Shown here: piece after piece, positions 9,462 through 18,470 of the stretch
Layout: the number at the start of each line of letters is the position of its first letter
Numbering within the stretch: the first letter of the stretch is position 1
Source: Microtetraspora sp. NBRC 13810
GTDB taxonomy: Bacteria > Actinomycetota > Actinomycetes > Streptosporangiales > Streptosporangiaceae
Direction of reading: 5' to 3'
DNA: 64,000 nucleotides
Assembly: GCF_030268685.1 (NCBI RefSeq)
Contig: NZ_BSRQ01000002.1
Location: forward strand, 124,001 to 188,000
Program-made: the position numbers and the translations under genes
Notes under the pieces: generated by a model
The model's input: the letters and a program-made list of their open reading frames with translations, nothing else
What the model was told of the DNA's origin: nothing
Database searches by the model: none

Positions 9462-9497
9462 TGAGACTGTCTCAACTAAGATATTGAGGCAGTCTCA
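9462..9497. promoter_or_regulatory. Two palindromic TetR operators
   Basis: The divergent promoter holds TGAGACtGTCTCA (9462-9474), a perfect 6-1-6 palindrome, and TGAGGCaGTCTCA (9485-9497), the same with one mismatch. Their centres are 23 bp apart, about two helical turns, on one DNA face. They overlap the likely -10/-35 region of both the NmrA-like gene and the TetR gene. Confidence 0.8.
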
Positions 9498-9519
9498 ACT
9501 TGGCAATCCGGGAGCATCC

Positions 9520-10092
9520 ATGCCAACCGCCGACCCCGCCCCGCGACGCCGGATGCGCGCCGACGCGCGCCGCAACCACGACCGGCTGCTCGCCGAGGCG
9601 GCTGCCGTCTTCGCCGAGCAGGGCGTCGAAGCGTCGCTGGAGGCCGTCGCCCGGCGCGCGGGCGTGGCGAACGGCACGCTCTACAGCCACTTCCCCACCC
9701 GGCAGGCCCTGCTGGAGGCGCTGCTGGCGAACGGCATGTGGGTGCTGGCCGACACCGCCCGCGACCTCGCCGGCCACCTGTCCGCCCACGAGGCCCTGAC
9801 CACCTGGGCGCGGGCTGCCATGGCGCACACCACGAGGTACCGGGGGCTGGCCACGTCGCTGCTGCGCAGCGTCGAGGACGAGACCTCCGAGCTGCACGCC
9901 GCCTGCCAGGAGGTCCTCGGCGCCGGCGAGCGGCTCCTCACCCGCGCGCAGGCCGCCGGAACCGTGCGCGCGGACGCCACCGCCGCGGACCTGTACTCCC
10001 TGATCAACGCGGCGGCCTGGGCCGGGGAGCAGACGTCACCCGCGCAGGGCGAGCGGCTGCTGTCCTTCTGCATCGACGGCCTGCGCCCCTGA
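9520..10092 (+). CDS. TetR-family repressor
   Basis: A 190-residue TetR protein starting at ATG 9520, preceded by GGGAG. The N-terminal helix-turn-helix reads AAAVFAEQGVEASLEAVARRAGVANGTLYSHFPTRQALLEAL in context (residues ~18-60). The C-terminal ligand domain begins with a stretch typical of TetR_C_33-like regulators. It is divergent from the NmrA-like/MDR pair and flanked by two matching operators, so autorepression plus control of that oxidoreductase pair is the likely role. The inducer is unknown, perhaps a reactive electrophile or quinone given the target enzymes. Confidence 0.88.
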   Translation: MPTADPAPRRRMRADARRNHDRLLAEAAAVFAEQGVEASLEAVARRAGVANGTLYSHFPTRQALLEALLANGMWVLADTARDLAGHLSAHEALTTWARAAMAHTTRYRGLATSLLRSVEDETSELHAACQEVLGAGERLLTRAQAAGTVRADATAADLYSLINAAAWAGEQTSPAQGERLLSFCIDGLRP

Positions 10093-10103
10093 CGTCCTCT
10101 CCA

Positions 10104-10200
10104 CGGCCCGCCGCCCCGCGGGACCACGGCCCCCCGCCCCGCGCGACCACGGCCCCCCGCCCCGCGCGACCGCGGCCCCCCGCCCCGCGCGACCGCGGCG
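10104..10200. repeat. About four imperfect 25-bp GC-rich tandem repeats
   Basis: The unit is close to CACGGCCCCCCGCCCCGCGCGAC and is repeated about four times just after the TetR stop codon. The strand asymmetry (C-rich on +) creates long false frames on both strands. The rest of the 364-bp gap (10201-10456) holds no gene and must contain the alaS promoter; a GAAAGGA ribosome site lies at 10444-10450. Confidence 0.7.
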
Positions 10201-10456
10201 GGCCGCCACGCGGCGACCGCCATGTCCCGCTCTGCACCCGCGGCAAGGGCGGTAACCTGACCTACCAGCCGGGTGCGCAACTCCCCGATCCCGGCGGGGA
10301 TGGACTCGTCGCCGCTCTCATGGGTCGCGGGCGTCCCGGCGATGGCGAGCTGATCGTCGTGGATCCGGATCCGGGCGGCCGTGATCCGGGCGTCGAACTC
10401 ATACGGGCCGTGCAGTACCGCGCCGTGACGGTGCGAACGGCGAGAAAGGACACATC

Positions 10457-13126
10457 ATGGAGTCGGCTGAGATTCGCCGCCGCTGGCTGAGGTTCTTCGA
10501 GGAGCGCGGGCACACCGTCGTGCCTTCGGCGTCGCTCATCGCGGACGACCCCACGTTGCTGCTCGTGCCCGCCGGCATGGTGCCCTTCAAGCCCTACTTC
10601 CTCGGCGAGGTCAGGCCGCCCTACCCGCGGGCCACCAGTGTGCAGAAGTGCGTGCGCACGCCGGACATCGAGGACGTCGGCAAGACCACCCGGCACGGCA
10701 CCTTCTTCCAGATGTGCGGGAACTTCTCCTTCGGCGACTACTTCAAGGAAGAGGCCATCACCTACGCCTGGGAGCTGCTGACCACGTCCGTGCAGGACGG
10801 CGGTTACGGCCTGGACCCGGAGCGCCTGTGGATCACGGTCTACCTGGACGACGACGAGGCCGAGCGGATCTGGCGCGACAAGGTCGGCGTGCCGGCGGAG
10901 CGGATCCAGCGGCTGGGCATGGGGCCGAACTTCTGGTCCATGGGCGTGCCGGGCCCGTGCGGACCCTGCTCGGAGATCAACTACGACCGGGGTCCCGAGT
11001 TCGGCCCCGAGGGCGGCCCCGCCGTCAACGACGAGCGGTACGTGGAGATCTGGAACCTGGTCTTCATGCAGTACGAGCGGGGCGAGGGCGAGGGCAAGGA
11101 GGACTTCCCGATCCTCGGCGAGCTGCCGTCGAAGAACATCGACACCGGTCTCGGCCTCGAACGCCTCGCCATGATCCTCCAGGGCGTACACAACATGTAC
11201 GAGACGGACACCCTGCGCGTCGTCATGGACAAGGCCACCGAGCTCACCGGGATGCGTTACGGCGCCGCCCCCGCCTCGGACGTGTCGCTGCGCGTGGTCG
11301 CCGACCACATCCGCACGTCCGTGATGCTCATCGGCGACGGCGTCTCGCCCGGCAACGAGGGCCGCGGCTACGTGCTGCGCCGCATCATGCGCCGCGCCAT
11401 CCGCAACATGCGCCTGCTCGGCGCCACCGGCCCGGTCGTCAAGGACCTGATCGACGTCGTGATCGACACGATGGGCCGGCAGTACCCCGAGCTCGTCACC
11501 GACCGGGGGCGCATCGAGACGGTGGCCCTCGCCGAGGAGGCCGCGTTCCTCAAGGCGCTCAAGGGCGGCACCGGCATCCTCGACGCCGCCGTCGCCGAGA
11601 CCAAGGCCGCGTCCGGCACCGTGCTGTCCGGCGACAAGGCGTTCCTGCTGCACGACACCTGGGGCTTCCCGATCGACCTGACCCTGGAGATGGCCGCCGA
11701 GCAGGGGCTGTCCGTGGACGAGGACGGCTTCCGGCGGCTGATGAAGGAGCAGCGGGAGCGCGCGAAGGCCGACGCCAAGGCCAAGAAGACCGGTCACGCG
11801 GATGTCAGCTCCTACCGCGAGATCGCCGACGGCTCGGGGGTCACCGAGTTCGTCGGCTACACCGCCACCGAGGGCGAGTCCACCGTCGTCGGCCTGCTGG
11901 TCAACGGCGTTCCGTCGCCCGCGGCCGTCGAGGGCGACGAGGTCGAGGTCGTCCTCGACCGCACCCCGTTCTACGCCGAGGGCGGCGGCCAGCTCGCCGA
12001 CCAGGGCCGGATCAGGCTCGACACCGGCGCCGTCGTCGAGGTCCGCGACGTCCAGCAGCCGGTCCCCGGCCTCTCCGTGCACAAGGGCACCGTCCAGGTC
12101 GGCCAGGTCACCGTCGGCGCCGCCGCGTACGCGGTCATCGACGTACGGCGCCGCAGCGCCATCGCCCGCGCGCACAGCGCCACGCACCTCACCCACCAGG
12201 CGCTGCGCGACGCGCTCGGCCCGACGGCCGCCCAGGCCGGCTCCGAGAACTCCCCCGGCCGCTTCCGCTTCGACTTCGGCTCCCCCTCCGCCGTGCCCGG
12301 CTCGGTGCTGACGGATGTCGAGCAGAAGATCAACCACGTCCTGGCCCAGGAGCTCGACGTCCGCGCCGACGTCATGAGCCTCGACGAGGCCAGGAAGGAA
12401 GGCGCCATCGCCGAGTTCGGCGAGAAGTACGGCGAGCGGGTCCGCGTCGTCACCATCGGCGACTTCTCCAAGGAACTGTGCGGCGGCACGCACGTGCGCA
12501 ACACCGCCCAGCTCGGCCTGGTGAAGCTGCTCGGCGAGTCGTCCATCGGCTCCGGGGTGCGCCGTATCGAGGCCCTGGTCGGGGTGGACGCCTACGACTT
12601 CCTCGCCAGGGAGCACACGGTCGTCGCCCAGCTCCAGGAGCTGGTCAAGGGCCGCCCGGAGGAGCTGCCGGAGAAGATCTCCGCCGTGCTCGGCAGGCTG
12701 AAGGACGCCGAGAAGGAGATCGAGAAGTTCCGCGCGGAGAGGGTCCTCCAGGCCGCCGCCGGTCTCGCCGAGGGCGCCAGGGACGTGCGCGGCGTGGCCC
12801 TGGTCACCGGTCTCGTCCCCGACGGCACGTCCGCCGACGACCTGCGCAGGCTGGTCCTCGACGTCCGCGGCCGCATCCCCGCCGAGCGTCCCGCCGTCGT
12901 GGCGCTGTTCACCACCGCCGGCGGTCGCCCGCTGACCGTCATCGCCACCAACGAGTCCGCCCGCGACCGCGGCCTCAAGGCGGGCGACCTGGTCCGCGCC
13001 GCCGCCAAGCTCCTGGGCGGCGGCGGTGGCGGCAAGCCGGACGTCGCCCAGGGCGGCGGCCAGAACCCCGAGGCCATCCCCGAGGCGATCACCGCCGTCG
13101 AACACCTGGTGACCGAGACGGCCTGA
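10457..13126 (+). CDS. alaS: Alanyl-tRNA synthetase
   Basis: An 889-residue full-length class II synthetase. It has the start [19 protein letters not shown], motif [15 protein letters not shown], the editing-domain zinc sites [11 protein letters not shown] and [13 protein letters not shown], and the C-Ala domain with a Gly-rich stretch before the end. It charges tRNA-Ala in the cytosol and clears Ser-tRNA-Ala. In most actinobacteria alaS is followed by ruvX, mltG and aroE; here a TetR gene lies upstream and a DUF885 gene downstream, separated by a strong terminator. So this may be a second copy or a translocated alaS. No key residue looks altered. Confidence 0.97.
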   Translation: MESAEIRRRWLRFFEERGHTVVPSASLIADDPTLLLVPAGMVPFKPYFLGEVRPPYPRATSVQKCVRTPDIEDVGKTTRHGTFFQMCGNFSFGDYFKEEAITYAWELLTTSVQDGGYGLDPERLWITVYLDDDEAERIWRDKVGVPAERIQRLGMGPNFWSMGVPGPCGPCSEINYDRGPEFGPEGGPAVNDERYVEIWNLVFMQYERGEGEGKEDFPILGELPSKNIDTGLGLERLAMILQGVHNMYETDTLRVVMDKATELTGMRYGAAPASDVSLRVVADHIRTSVMLIGDGVSPGNEGRGYVLRRIMRRAIRNMRLLGATGPVVKDLIDVVIDTMGRQYPELVTDRGRIETVALAEEAAFLKALKGGTGILDAAVAETKAASGTVLSGDKAFLLHDTWGFPIDLTLEMAAEQGLSVDEDGFRRLMKEQRERAKADAKAKKTGHADVSSYREIADGSGVTEFVGYTATEGESTVVGLLVNGVPSPAAVEGDEVEVVLDRTPFYAEGGGQLADQGRIRLDTGAVVEVRDVQQPVPGLSVHKGTVQVGQVTVGAAAYAVIDVRRRSAIARAHSATHLTHQALRDALGPTAAQAGSENSPGRFRFDFGSPSAVPGSVLTDVEQKINHVLAQELDVRADVMSLDEARKEGAIAEFGEKYGERVRVVTIGDFSKELCGGTHVRNTAQLGLVKLLGESSIGSGVRRIEALVGVDAYDFLAREHTVVAQLQELVKGRPEELPEKISAVLGRLKDAEKEIEKFRAERVLQAAAGLAEGARDVRGVALVTGLVPDGTSADDLRRLVLDVRGRIPAERPAVVALFTTAGGRPLTVIATNESARDRGLKAGDLVRAAAKLLGGGGGGKPDVAQGGGQNPEAIPEAITAVEHLVTETA

Positions 13127-13138
13127 CGTCGGCGCGGA

Positions 13139-13172
13139 ACGCGGAACGGCTCGGCGGCGAGCCGTTCCGCGT
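13139..13172 (+). terminator. Rho-independent-type hairpin after alaS
   Basis: Perfect 14-bp stem ACGCGGAACGGCTC / GAGCCGTTCCGCGT around a 6-base loop, 12 bp after the alaS stop codon. No U-tract follows, which is common in high-GC actinomycetes. Confidence 0.85.
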
Positions 13173-13230
13173 CTCCCCACTGCGGACGGGACACGAGCCG
13201 AGCGCGTCCGGCGGAGGGCCTGCACGTCCG

Positions 13231-13244
13231 ACTGATATATCAGT
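13231..13244. promoter_or_regulatory. 14-bp perfect palindrome ACTGATATATCAGT
   Basis: An AT-rich perfect palindrome in a GC-rich context, 136 bp upstream of the DUF885 start and beyond the alaS terminator. Its form resembles GntR-type operators. The cognate regulator is not in the window. It may control the DUF885 gene. Confidence 0.55.
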
Positions 13245-13379
13245 TGTAGATGAGACATTTCACATGCCATGGTGTGGAGCATGCGCTTCCGCACCGCACC
13301 GGAGCCGCCGAGCTGCGAGCCGCCGCCGGCCGGGATGACCGCGCCCCCTTCCGCAACCCCAGAGCCCGAGGAGTAAGCA

Positions 13380-15068
13380 GTGCCCTCCACCGACCCGCAC
13401 CCGGAGCTCGCCCGTCTCAGCGCGGACTTCTTCCAGGTGCAGCACGCCACCGACCCGTTCACCGCGACGCTGCTCGGCGTCAGCGGCTTCGACGACCGGG
13501 TGCCCGATCCGAGCCGGTCCGGCGCCGCGGCGGGAGCCGCCGGGATCTCGGCGATCGAGGAGCGGCTCGGCCGGATCGACGCCTCGGCGCTGGGCGAGGC
13601 CGACCGGATCAACCACGCCGTGCTCGGCGCGCTGGCCTGGGGCGCCCGGCAGGACCTGGAGCACGGACTGTGGGAGGCCAACGCGTCCGCGGCGAGCTAC
13701 GTCTCCCCGCAGGCCATGGCGTTCCAGTCGGTCGGCACCGCCTCGCTCGCCGGCCCGGACGCCGCCGACGGTTACCTGCGGCGTCTCGAAGGTCTCCCGG
13801 CCTACTTCGACGCGATCGCGCGGCGCTACCGCGAGGCCAGGCAGGACGGCCGGGTGCCGACCGCGGTCGGCGTGGGCCAGGCGATCGACCAGCTCGGCGG
13901 GCACCTCGCCGCCGCCGTGGACGCCGACGTCCTGATGCACCCCGGCCTGCCGGACGGCCGGACCAGGACACGGGCGGCCACGCTCATCGAGACCGGGGCG
14001 CGCCCGGCCATGCGGCGGCTGCTGGACACGCTGCGCGACGAGCTGCTGCCGGTGGCCCGGCCGGACGACCGGGTGGGCATCCGCTTCGTGCCCGGCGGCG
14101 AGGAGGGGTACCGGGCCGCGGTACGCCGGCACACCACCACCGAGCTGACCCCCGAGGAGATCCACCGGATCGGCCTCGACTGCCTCGACCGGCTCGCGGA
14201 GGAGTGGTCCGAACTCGGCGGGCGCGCCCTGGGCACCACCGACGTCCCCGAGATCATGCGGCGGCTGCGGGAGGATCCGGCACTGCGTTTCGAGCGCACC
14301 GAGGACATCGTGGCGACGGTCGGCGCGGCCCTGCGGCGCGCCGAGGAGGCGCGGCCCGGCTGGTTCCCCGCGTACGACATCCCCGAGTGCGTGATCGAGG
14401 AGATCAGCCCGATCGAGGCCGGCAACGCGCCCCTCGCGTACTACCGGCCGCCGGCCGCGGGCGGGGCGAGGCCCGGCGCGCACTGCGTGCTCACCGCCGA
14501 TCCCGGGCAGCGCTTCACCTACGAGTACGAGGCCCTCGCGTTCCACGAGAGCGTGCCGGGGCACCACCTGCAGATCGCCTCGGCGCAGACCCTCGCCGGG
14601 CTGCCCGACTACCGGCGCCACCTCGACGCCGAGGTCGGCGCGTACGTCGAAGGCTGGGGCCTGTACAGCGAGCGCCTGGCCGACGAGATGGGTCTGTACA
14701 CCTCGGACGTGGCCCGGCTCGGGATGCTCTCCTTCGAGGCGCTGCGCGCGTGCCGGCTGGTCGTGGACACCGGGATGCACCACTTCGGCTGGTCGCGCGG
14801 GCGGGCCATGCGGTTCATGTGGGAGAACACGGCGACGACCAGGGCGAACGTCGCCAACGAGATCGACAGGTACATCGCCTGGCCGGGCCAGGCCCTCGGC
14901 TACATGATCGGCCGCCGGGAGATCGGCCGGTTGCGGGACGAGGCACGGCGGCGGCTCGGCGCGCGGTTCGACATCCGGGCCTTCCACGGGACCGTGCTCG
15001 GCAACGGCGCCGTGCCCATGGGCGTGCTCGAACAGATCGTCCTGCGCTGGATCGGCACGGTCGCCTGA
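13380..15068 (+). CDS. DUF885 family putative metallohydrolase
   Basis: A 562-residue protein starting at GTG 13380, after a GAGGAG ribosome site. It carries the family's zinc-hydrolase motif FHESVPGHHLQ (His/His of HExxPGHH type, around residue 390) and the downstream VEGWGLYSERLADEMG block, where the Glu probably supplies the third ligand. There is no signal peptide, so it is cytosolic. DUF885 proteins resemble carboxypeptidase-like M32-fold enzymes, but the substrate is undefined. The gene sits alone between terminator-like structures, and the palindrome upstream suggests a dedicated regulator. Confidence 0.85.
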   Translation: MPSTDPHPELARLSADFFQVQHATDPFTATLLGVSGFDDRVPDPSRSGAAAGAAGISAIEERLGRIDASALGEADRINHAVLGALAWGARQDLEHGLWEANASAASYVSPQAMAFQSVGTASLAGPDAADGYLRRLEGLPAYFDAIARRYREARQDGRVPTAVGVGQAIDQLGGHLAAAVDADVLMHPGLPDGRTRTRAATLIETGARPAMRRLLDTLRDELLPVARPDDRVGIRFVPGGEEGYRAAVRRHTTTELTPEEIHRIGLDCLDRLAEEWSELGGRALGTTDVPEIMRRLREDPALRFERTEDIVATVGAALRRAEEARPGWFPAYDIPECVIEEISPIEAGNAPLAYYRPPAAGGARPGAHCVLTADPGQRFTYEYEALAFHESVPGHHLQIASAQTLAGLPDYRRHLDAEVGAYVEGWGLYSERLADEMGLYTSDVARLGMLSFEALRACRLVVDTGMHHFGWSRGRAMRFMWENTATTRANVANEIDRYIAWPGQALGYMIGRREIGRLRDEARRRLGARFDIRAFHGTVLGNGAVPMGVLEQIVLRWIGTVA

Positions 15069-15083
15069 GCCCGCCCGACCATC

Positions 15084-15167
15084 CGGCGCTCTTCCCGGCG
15101 CTCTTCCCGGCGCTCTTCCCGGCGCTCTTCCCGGCGCTCTTCCCGGCGCTCTTCCCGGCGCTCTTCC
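15084..15167. repeat. Seven tandem copies of a 12-bp repeat
   Basis: CGGCGCTCTTCC is repeated seven times without mismatch directly after the DUF885 gene. It is in frame as Pro-Ala-Leu-Phe repeats but lies outside any credible gene. The near-perfect copies suggest recent slippage expansion. The remainder of the gap to 15380 has an AT-richer stretch (15296-15350, GTTAAGTTCACGTTAATTTG) that probably holds the promoter of the next gene. Confidence 0.9.
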
Positions 15168-15380
15168 CGGCGCGGATCGGCCGCCGCCTGGTCCGGCGGG
15201 GCTCGCGCGGGCGCTCCACACCTGCGGCACCGCCCCTGGGCCGCGGGGGCCACTTAGGCCGATCGGAAGCCAAAGACGCTCCGGTATGGGGACATTAGGC
15301 CCTCCACATTCGGCGTAAATCGGGTTAAGTTCACGTTAATTTGCCCTCTCTTACCCCCGATGCAGACCGAAGGGAGAGGC

Positions 15381-17483
15381 GTGAGAGCGAGAACCGTGAT
15401 CGCGGCCCTGTCCGCTGTGGCGTTCCTCATGCCGGCCGCCGCGGCTCAAGCCGACGGGACCGCCGGGACCGCGGCCCCGCCATCCGACGACCAGTTCCAG
15501 AAGGTGACGCTCAACGACACACCGGGCGAGCCGATGGACCTGGCGGTCTTACCGGACTCGCGGGTGCTGCACACCACCCGCGCCGGTGAGGTCTGGCTAC
15601 ACGATCCGAAGACCGGCCTCAACACGCGGGCCGCCGAACTCGACGTCTACGAGCACGACGAGGAGGGACTCCAGAGCATCGCGCTCAGCCCCGGCTTCGG
15701 CAAGGGCTCCAAGTCCGACGACTGGGTCTACCTCTACTACTCCCCGCCGCTGGACACCCCGGTCGACGACCCGGACACCCCGGATGTCAACGAGGGCGAC
15801 GCCCCGGTCACCGGCACGGCGGAGGACTTCGCGCCCTTCAAGGGGCTGGTCCGGCTGTCCCGGTTCCGCTTCACCGGAACCAAGATCGACCTCAACACCG
15901 AGCAGCGCATCCTCGACGTGCCGGTGGACCGCGGCATCTGCTGCCACGTCGGCGGGGACATCGTCTTCGACGCCGCCGGCAACCTCTACCTGGGCACCGG
16001 CGACGACACGAACCCGTTCTCCTCCGACGGGTACACCCCGATCGACGAGCGGCCCGACCAGAACCCGTCCTTCGACGCCCAGCGCACCTCGGGCAACACC
16101 AACGACCTGCGCGGCAAGATCCTCCGGATCAAGGTCCGTGACAACGGCTCCTACACGATCCCGCAGGGCAACCTCTTCCGGCCCGGCACCAAGGACACCC
16201 GGCCGGAGATCTACGCGATGGGGCTGCGCAACCCGTACCGCATCGAGTTGAACCGGTCCACCGGTGATCTCTACGTCGCCGACTACTCGCCCGACGCGCA
16301 GCAGGCCGACCCCCTGCGCGGCCCGTCGGGCACCGGCAAGTGGACGGCGATCCGCAAGGCCGGCAACTACGGCTGGCCCTACTGCGGGACGGCGCGGCTG
16401 CCGTACACCGACTACGACTTCGCGACCGGCGCGTCGGGCGCGAAGTTCGACTGCGCCGCGCCGGTCAACGAGTCGCCGCGGAACACCGGTCTGCGCAAGC
16501 TGCCGCCGGTCGTCCAGCCGGACGTGTGGTACTCCTACGGCGCGTCCCAGGAGTTCCCCGCGCTCGGCACCGGCGGCATCGGGCCGATGGCCGGCCCGGC
16601 GTACGCCTACGACCCGGACGACACGCGTGGCCGCACCGCCGTGGGATGGCCGAAGTACTACGACGGCGTGCCGCTCTTCTACGAGTGGACCCGCGACTAC
16701 GTCAAGGCGTTCCACCGGGACGGGCGGATCGAGGACGTGCTGCCCTCGCTCACCTTCGACAACCCGATGGACATGGAGTTCGGGCCCGACGGGGCGCTCT
16801 ACGTGCTGGAGTACGGCGACGGCTACTTCAGCGAGAACCCGGACGCCCAGCTCGCCCGCTTCGACTACATCGGCAACACCGGCAACCACTCCCCCGTACC
16901 GGTGGCCGCGGCCTCGGTGACCGACGGCATCGCCCCGCTCACCGTCCGCTTCACCAGCACGGGGACGAGTGACGCCGACGGCGACAGGCTCAGCTACGCG
17001 TGGGACTTCGACGCCGACGGCAGGGTCGACTCGCGCAGCCCGGAGGCGTCCCACACCTTCAAGGAGAACGGCCTCTACAACGCCACGCTCCGGGTCAGCG
17101 ACCCCAGCGGCAGGTCCGCGGCGACGTCGGTGCGGGTCGTGATCGGCAACGCCGCCCCGGTGGTGGAGCTGGTCCGGCCCGTCGACGGGCAGGAGTTCAG
17201 CTTCGGCGACCTCATCGAGTTCGAGGTACGGGTCACCGACGACCAGCCGGTGGACTGCGCCAACGTGACCGTGGACTACATCCTCGGCCACGACGAGCAC
17301 GGCCACCCGCAGACCACCGCCCGGGGCTGCACGGGCTCCATCCAGACCACCGAGCCGAGCGGGCACGACCCGGAGACCGACGATCTCACCGGCGTCTTCG
17401 TCGCCACCTACACCGACCCCGGCGCAGACGGCCTGCCCCCGCTGACCAGCAGCACCGAGGTCGTCCTCCAGCCCACCAGTTAG
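15381..17483 (+). CDS. Secreted PQQ-type sugar dehydrogenase with PKD domain
   Basis: A 700-residue protein counted from GTG 15381, which has an AGGGAG site 5-10 bases upstream; an ATG lies 21 bases earlier. The N-terminus is a Sec signal peptide (RARTVIAALSAVAFLMPAAAAQA). Residues ~40-495 form a glucose/sorbosone dehydrogenase-like six-bladed beta-propeller (GICCHVGGDIVFD, GDDTNPF, GLRNPYRIE, GNYGWPYC). A PKD domain follows at ~505-595 (YAWDFDADGRVDSRSPEASHTF), then a ~100-residue beta domain. It probably oxidises sugars or binds polysaccharide outside the cell. The next gene, a Tat-exported sugar isomerase-like protein 11 bp downstream, is a frequent partner in actinomycetes and suggests one extracellular sugar-processing operon. 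Confidence 0.88.
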   Translation: MRARTVIAALSAVAFLMPAAAAQADGTAGTAAPPSDDQFQKVTLNDTPGEPMDLAVLPDSRVLHTTRAGEVWLHDPKTGLNTRAAELDVYEHDEEGLQSIALSPGFGKGSKSDDWVYLYYSPPLDTPVDDPDTPDVNEGDAPVTGTAEDFAPFKGLVRLSRFRFTGTKIDLNTEQRILDVPVDRGICCHVGGDIVFDAAGNLYLGTGDDTNPFSSDGYTPIDERPDQNPSFDAQRTSGNTNDLRGKILRIKVRDNGSYTIPQGNLFRPGTKDTRPEIYAMGLRNPYRIELNRSTGDLYVADYSPDAQQADPLRGPSGTGKWTAIRKAGNYGWPYCGTARLPYTDYDFATGASGAKFDCAAPVNESPRNTGLRKLPPVVQPDVWYSYGASQEFPALGTGGIGPMAGPAYAYDPDDTRGRTAVGWPKYYDGVPLFYEWTRDYVKAFHRDGRIEDVLPSLTFDNPMDMEFGPDGALYVLEYGDGYFSENPDAQLARFDYIGNTGNHSPVPVAAASVTDGIAPLTVRFTSTGTSDADGDRLSYAWDFDADGRVDSRSPEASHTFKENGLYNATLRVSDPSGRSAATSVRVVIGNAAPVVELVRPVDGQEFSFGDLIEFEVRVTDDQPVDCANVTVDYILGHDEHGHPQTTARGCTGSIQTTEPSGHDPETDDLTGVFVATYTDPGADGLPPLTSSTEVVLQPTS

Positions 17484-17494
17484 GAGATCCCCCC

Positions 17495-18388
17495 ATGTGC
17501 TACGGCTACGGCCCGAGCAGGCGGTCCCTGCTCGCCGCGGGCCTGGGGCTCGGGGCTGCCGCCGTCGCGGCAGCCTCCCCCGCCGCCGCGGCGGCGACGC
17601 CGCACCCCCGCAAGCACCACATCCCAGCGGACCAGATCAGCATCCAGCTCTGGACGGTACGCGACGACCTCTCCCAGAACTACGACGCCACCCTCACCTA
17701 CCTGTCCAAGATCGGCTACCCGAAGGTCGAGCTGGCGCTCGGCTACTTCGGCCGTACGGCACGGCAGCTCCGCAGGTTCCTCGACGGGCTCGACATCCGT
17801 GCCACCTCCAGCCATGACGACCTCAGCGCCGACGACGCCGCCCTGGAGACGAAGATCTCCAACGCGCGGACCCTCGGCCAGTCCTTCATCGTCGTGCCCT
17901 ACCTGAACTCCACCAGCGCGGACCAGTGGAAGGCGTGGGCCGAGCGGATGAACGTCGAGGCTGCGGCCGCCCGCTCGGCGGGGCTGCGGTACGGCTACCA
18001 CAACCACGCCCACGAGTTCACCATCGACCTCGGCGGCGGGAAGACGCCGTGGGACATCCTCACCGCCGAGCTCGATCCCCGGCTGGTGCACCTGGAGATC
18101 GACATCTACTGGGCGGTCACCGGCGGCATCAACCGCGGCGTCGCCGACCCGGTGCGCTTCACGCTCGACGTCATCCGCAGGGCGCCGCAGCGGGTCCTCC
18201 AGTTCCACGTGAAGGACCGGGACCTCAGCGGCGACATGGCCGATCCCGGCACCGGGATCATCGACTTCGGGAGGATCTTCGACGCCCATCGGGTCGTGGA
18301 GTACATCGTGGAGAACGACACCCCCGACGTGACCCCCCGGCGTACCGCGGAGGTCGGATACCGCTACCTGCGCAAGGCGCGGTTCTAG
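17495..18388 (+). CDS. Tat-exported sugar phosphate isomerase/epimerase-like TIM barrel
   Basis: A 297-residue protein with an ATG eight bases after GGAG. The N-terminus carries a twin-arginine signal (PSRRSLLAAGLGLGAAAVAAASPAAAA). The mature part is an AP-endonuclease-2/xylose-isomerase-like TIM barrel (QLWTVRDDL, YHNHAHEFT, LEIDIYWAVTGG, FHVKDRD), with His, Glu and Asp residues in the metal-binding positions of the family. It probably isomerises or epimerises a sugar outside the cell after folding in the cytoplasm. It is co-transcribed with the secreted dehydrogenase upstream and followed by a strong terminator. Confidence 0.87.
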   Translation: MCYGYGPSRRSLLAAGLGLGAAAVAAASPAAAAATPHPRKHHIPADQISIQLWTVRDDLSQNYDATLTYLSKIGYPKVELALGYFGRTARQLRRFLDGLDIRATSSHDDLSADDAALETKISNARTLGQSFIVVPYLNSTSADQWKAWAERMNVEAAAARSAGLRYGYHNHAHEFTIDLGGGKTPWDILTAELDPRLVHLEIDIYWAVTGGINRGVADPVRFTLDVIRRAPQRVLQFHVKDRDLSGDMADPGTGIIDFGRIFDAHRVVEYIVENDTPDVTPRRTAEVGYRYLRKARF

Positions 18389-18401
18389 CGGCCACCGCAC
18401 C

Positions 18402-18430
18402 GGGCACGGCCCGCCGGCCGGGCCGTGCCC
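18402..18430 (+). terminator. Terminator hairpin after the sugar-processing operon
   Basis: Perfect 11-bp stem GGGCACGGCCC / GGGCCGTGCCC with a 7-base loop, 13 bp after the isomerase stop codon. Confidence 0.8.
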
Positions 18431-18470
18431 CGGTCATCGCCGCCTGGAAGCTCCCAGGCGGCGATGACCG
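18431..18470. terminator. Second, longer hairpin at the end of the MFS remnant
   Basis: Perfect 17-bp stem CGGTCATCGCCGCCTGG / CCAGGCGGCGATGACCG, 6-base loop. It lies at the 3' end of the opposing MFS fragment and may be that gene's original terminator, left in place after internal deletion. Confidence 0.7.

Noticed and set aside
10201-10456. T-box or other riboswitch before alaS
   Set aside because: No specifier loop or T-box consensus visible; sequence is unremarkable GC-rich leader.
10262-13681. Long open frame on the minus strand over alaS (1139 codons)
   Set aside because: Antisense shadow of a high-GC gene; composition is His/Gly/Val/Asp-rich without domains, while the + strand encodes clear AlaRS.
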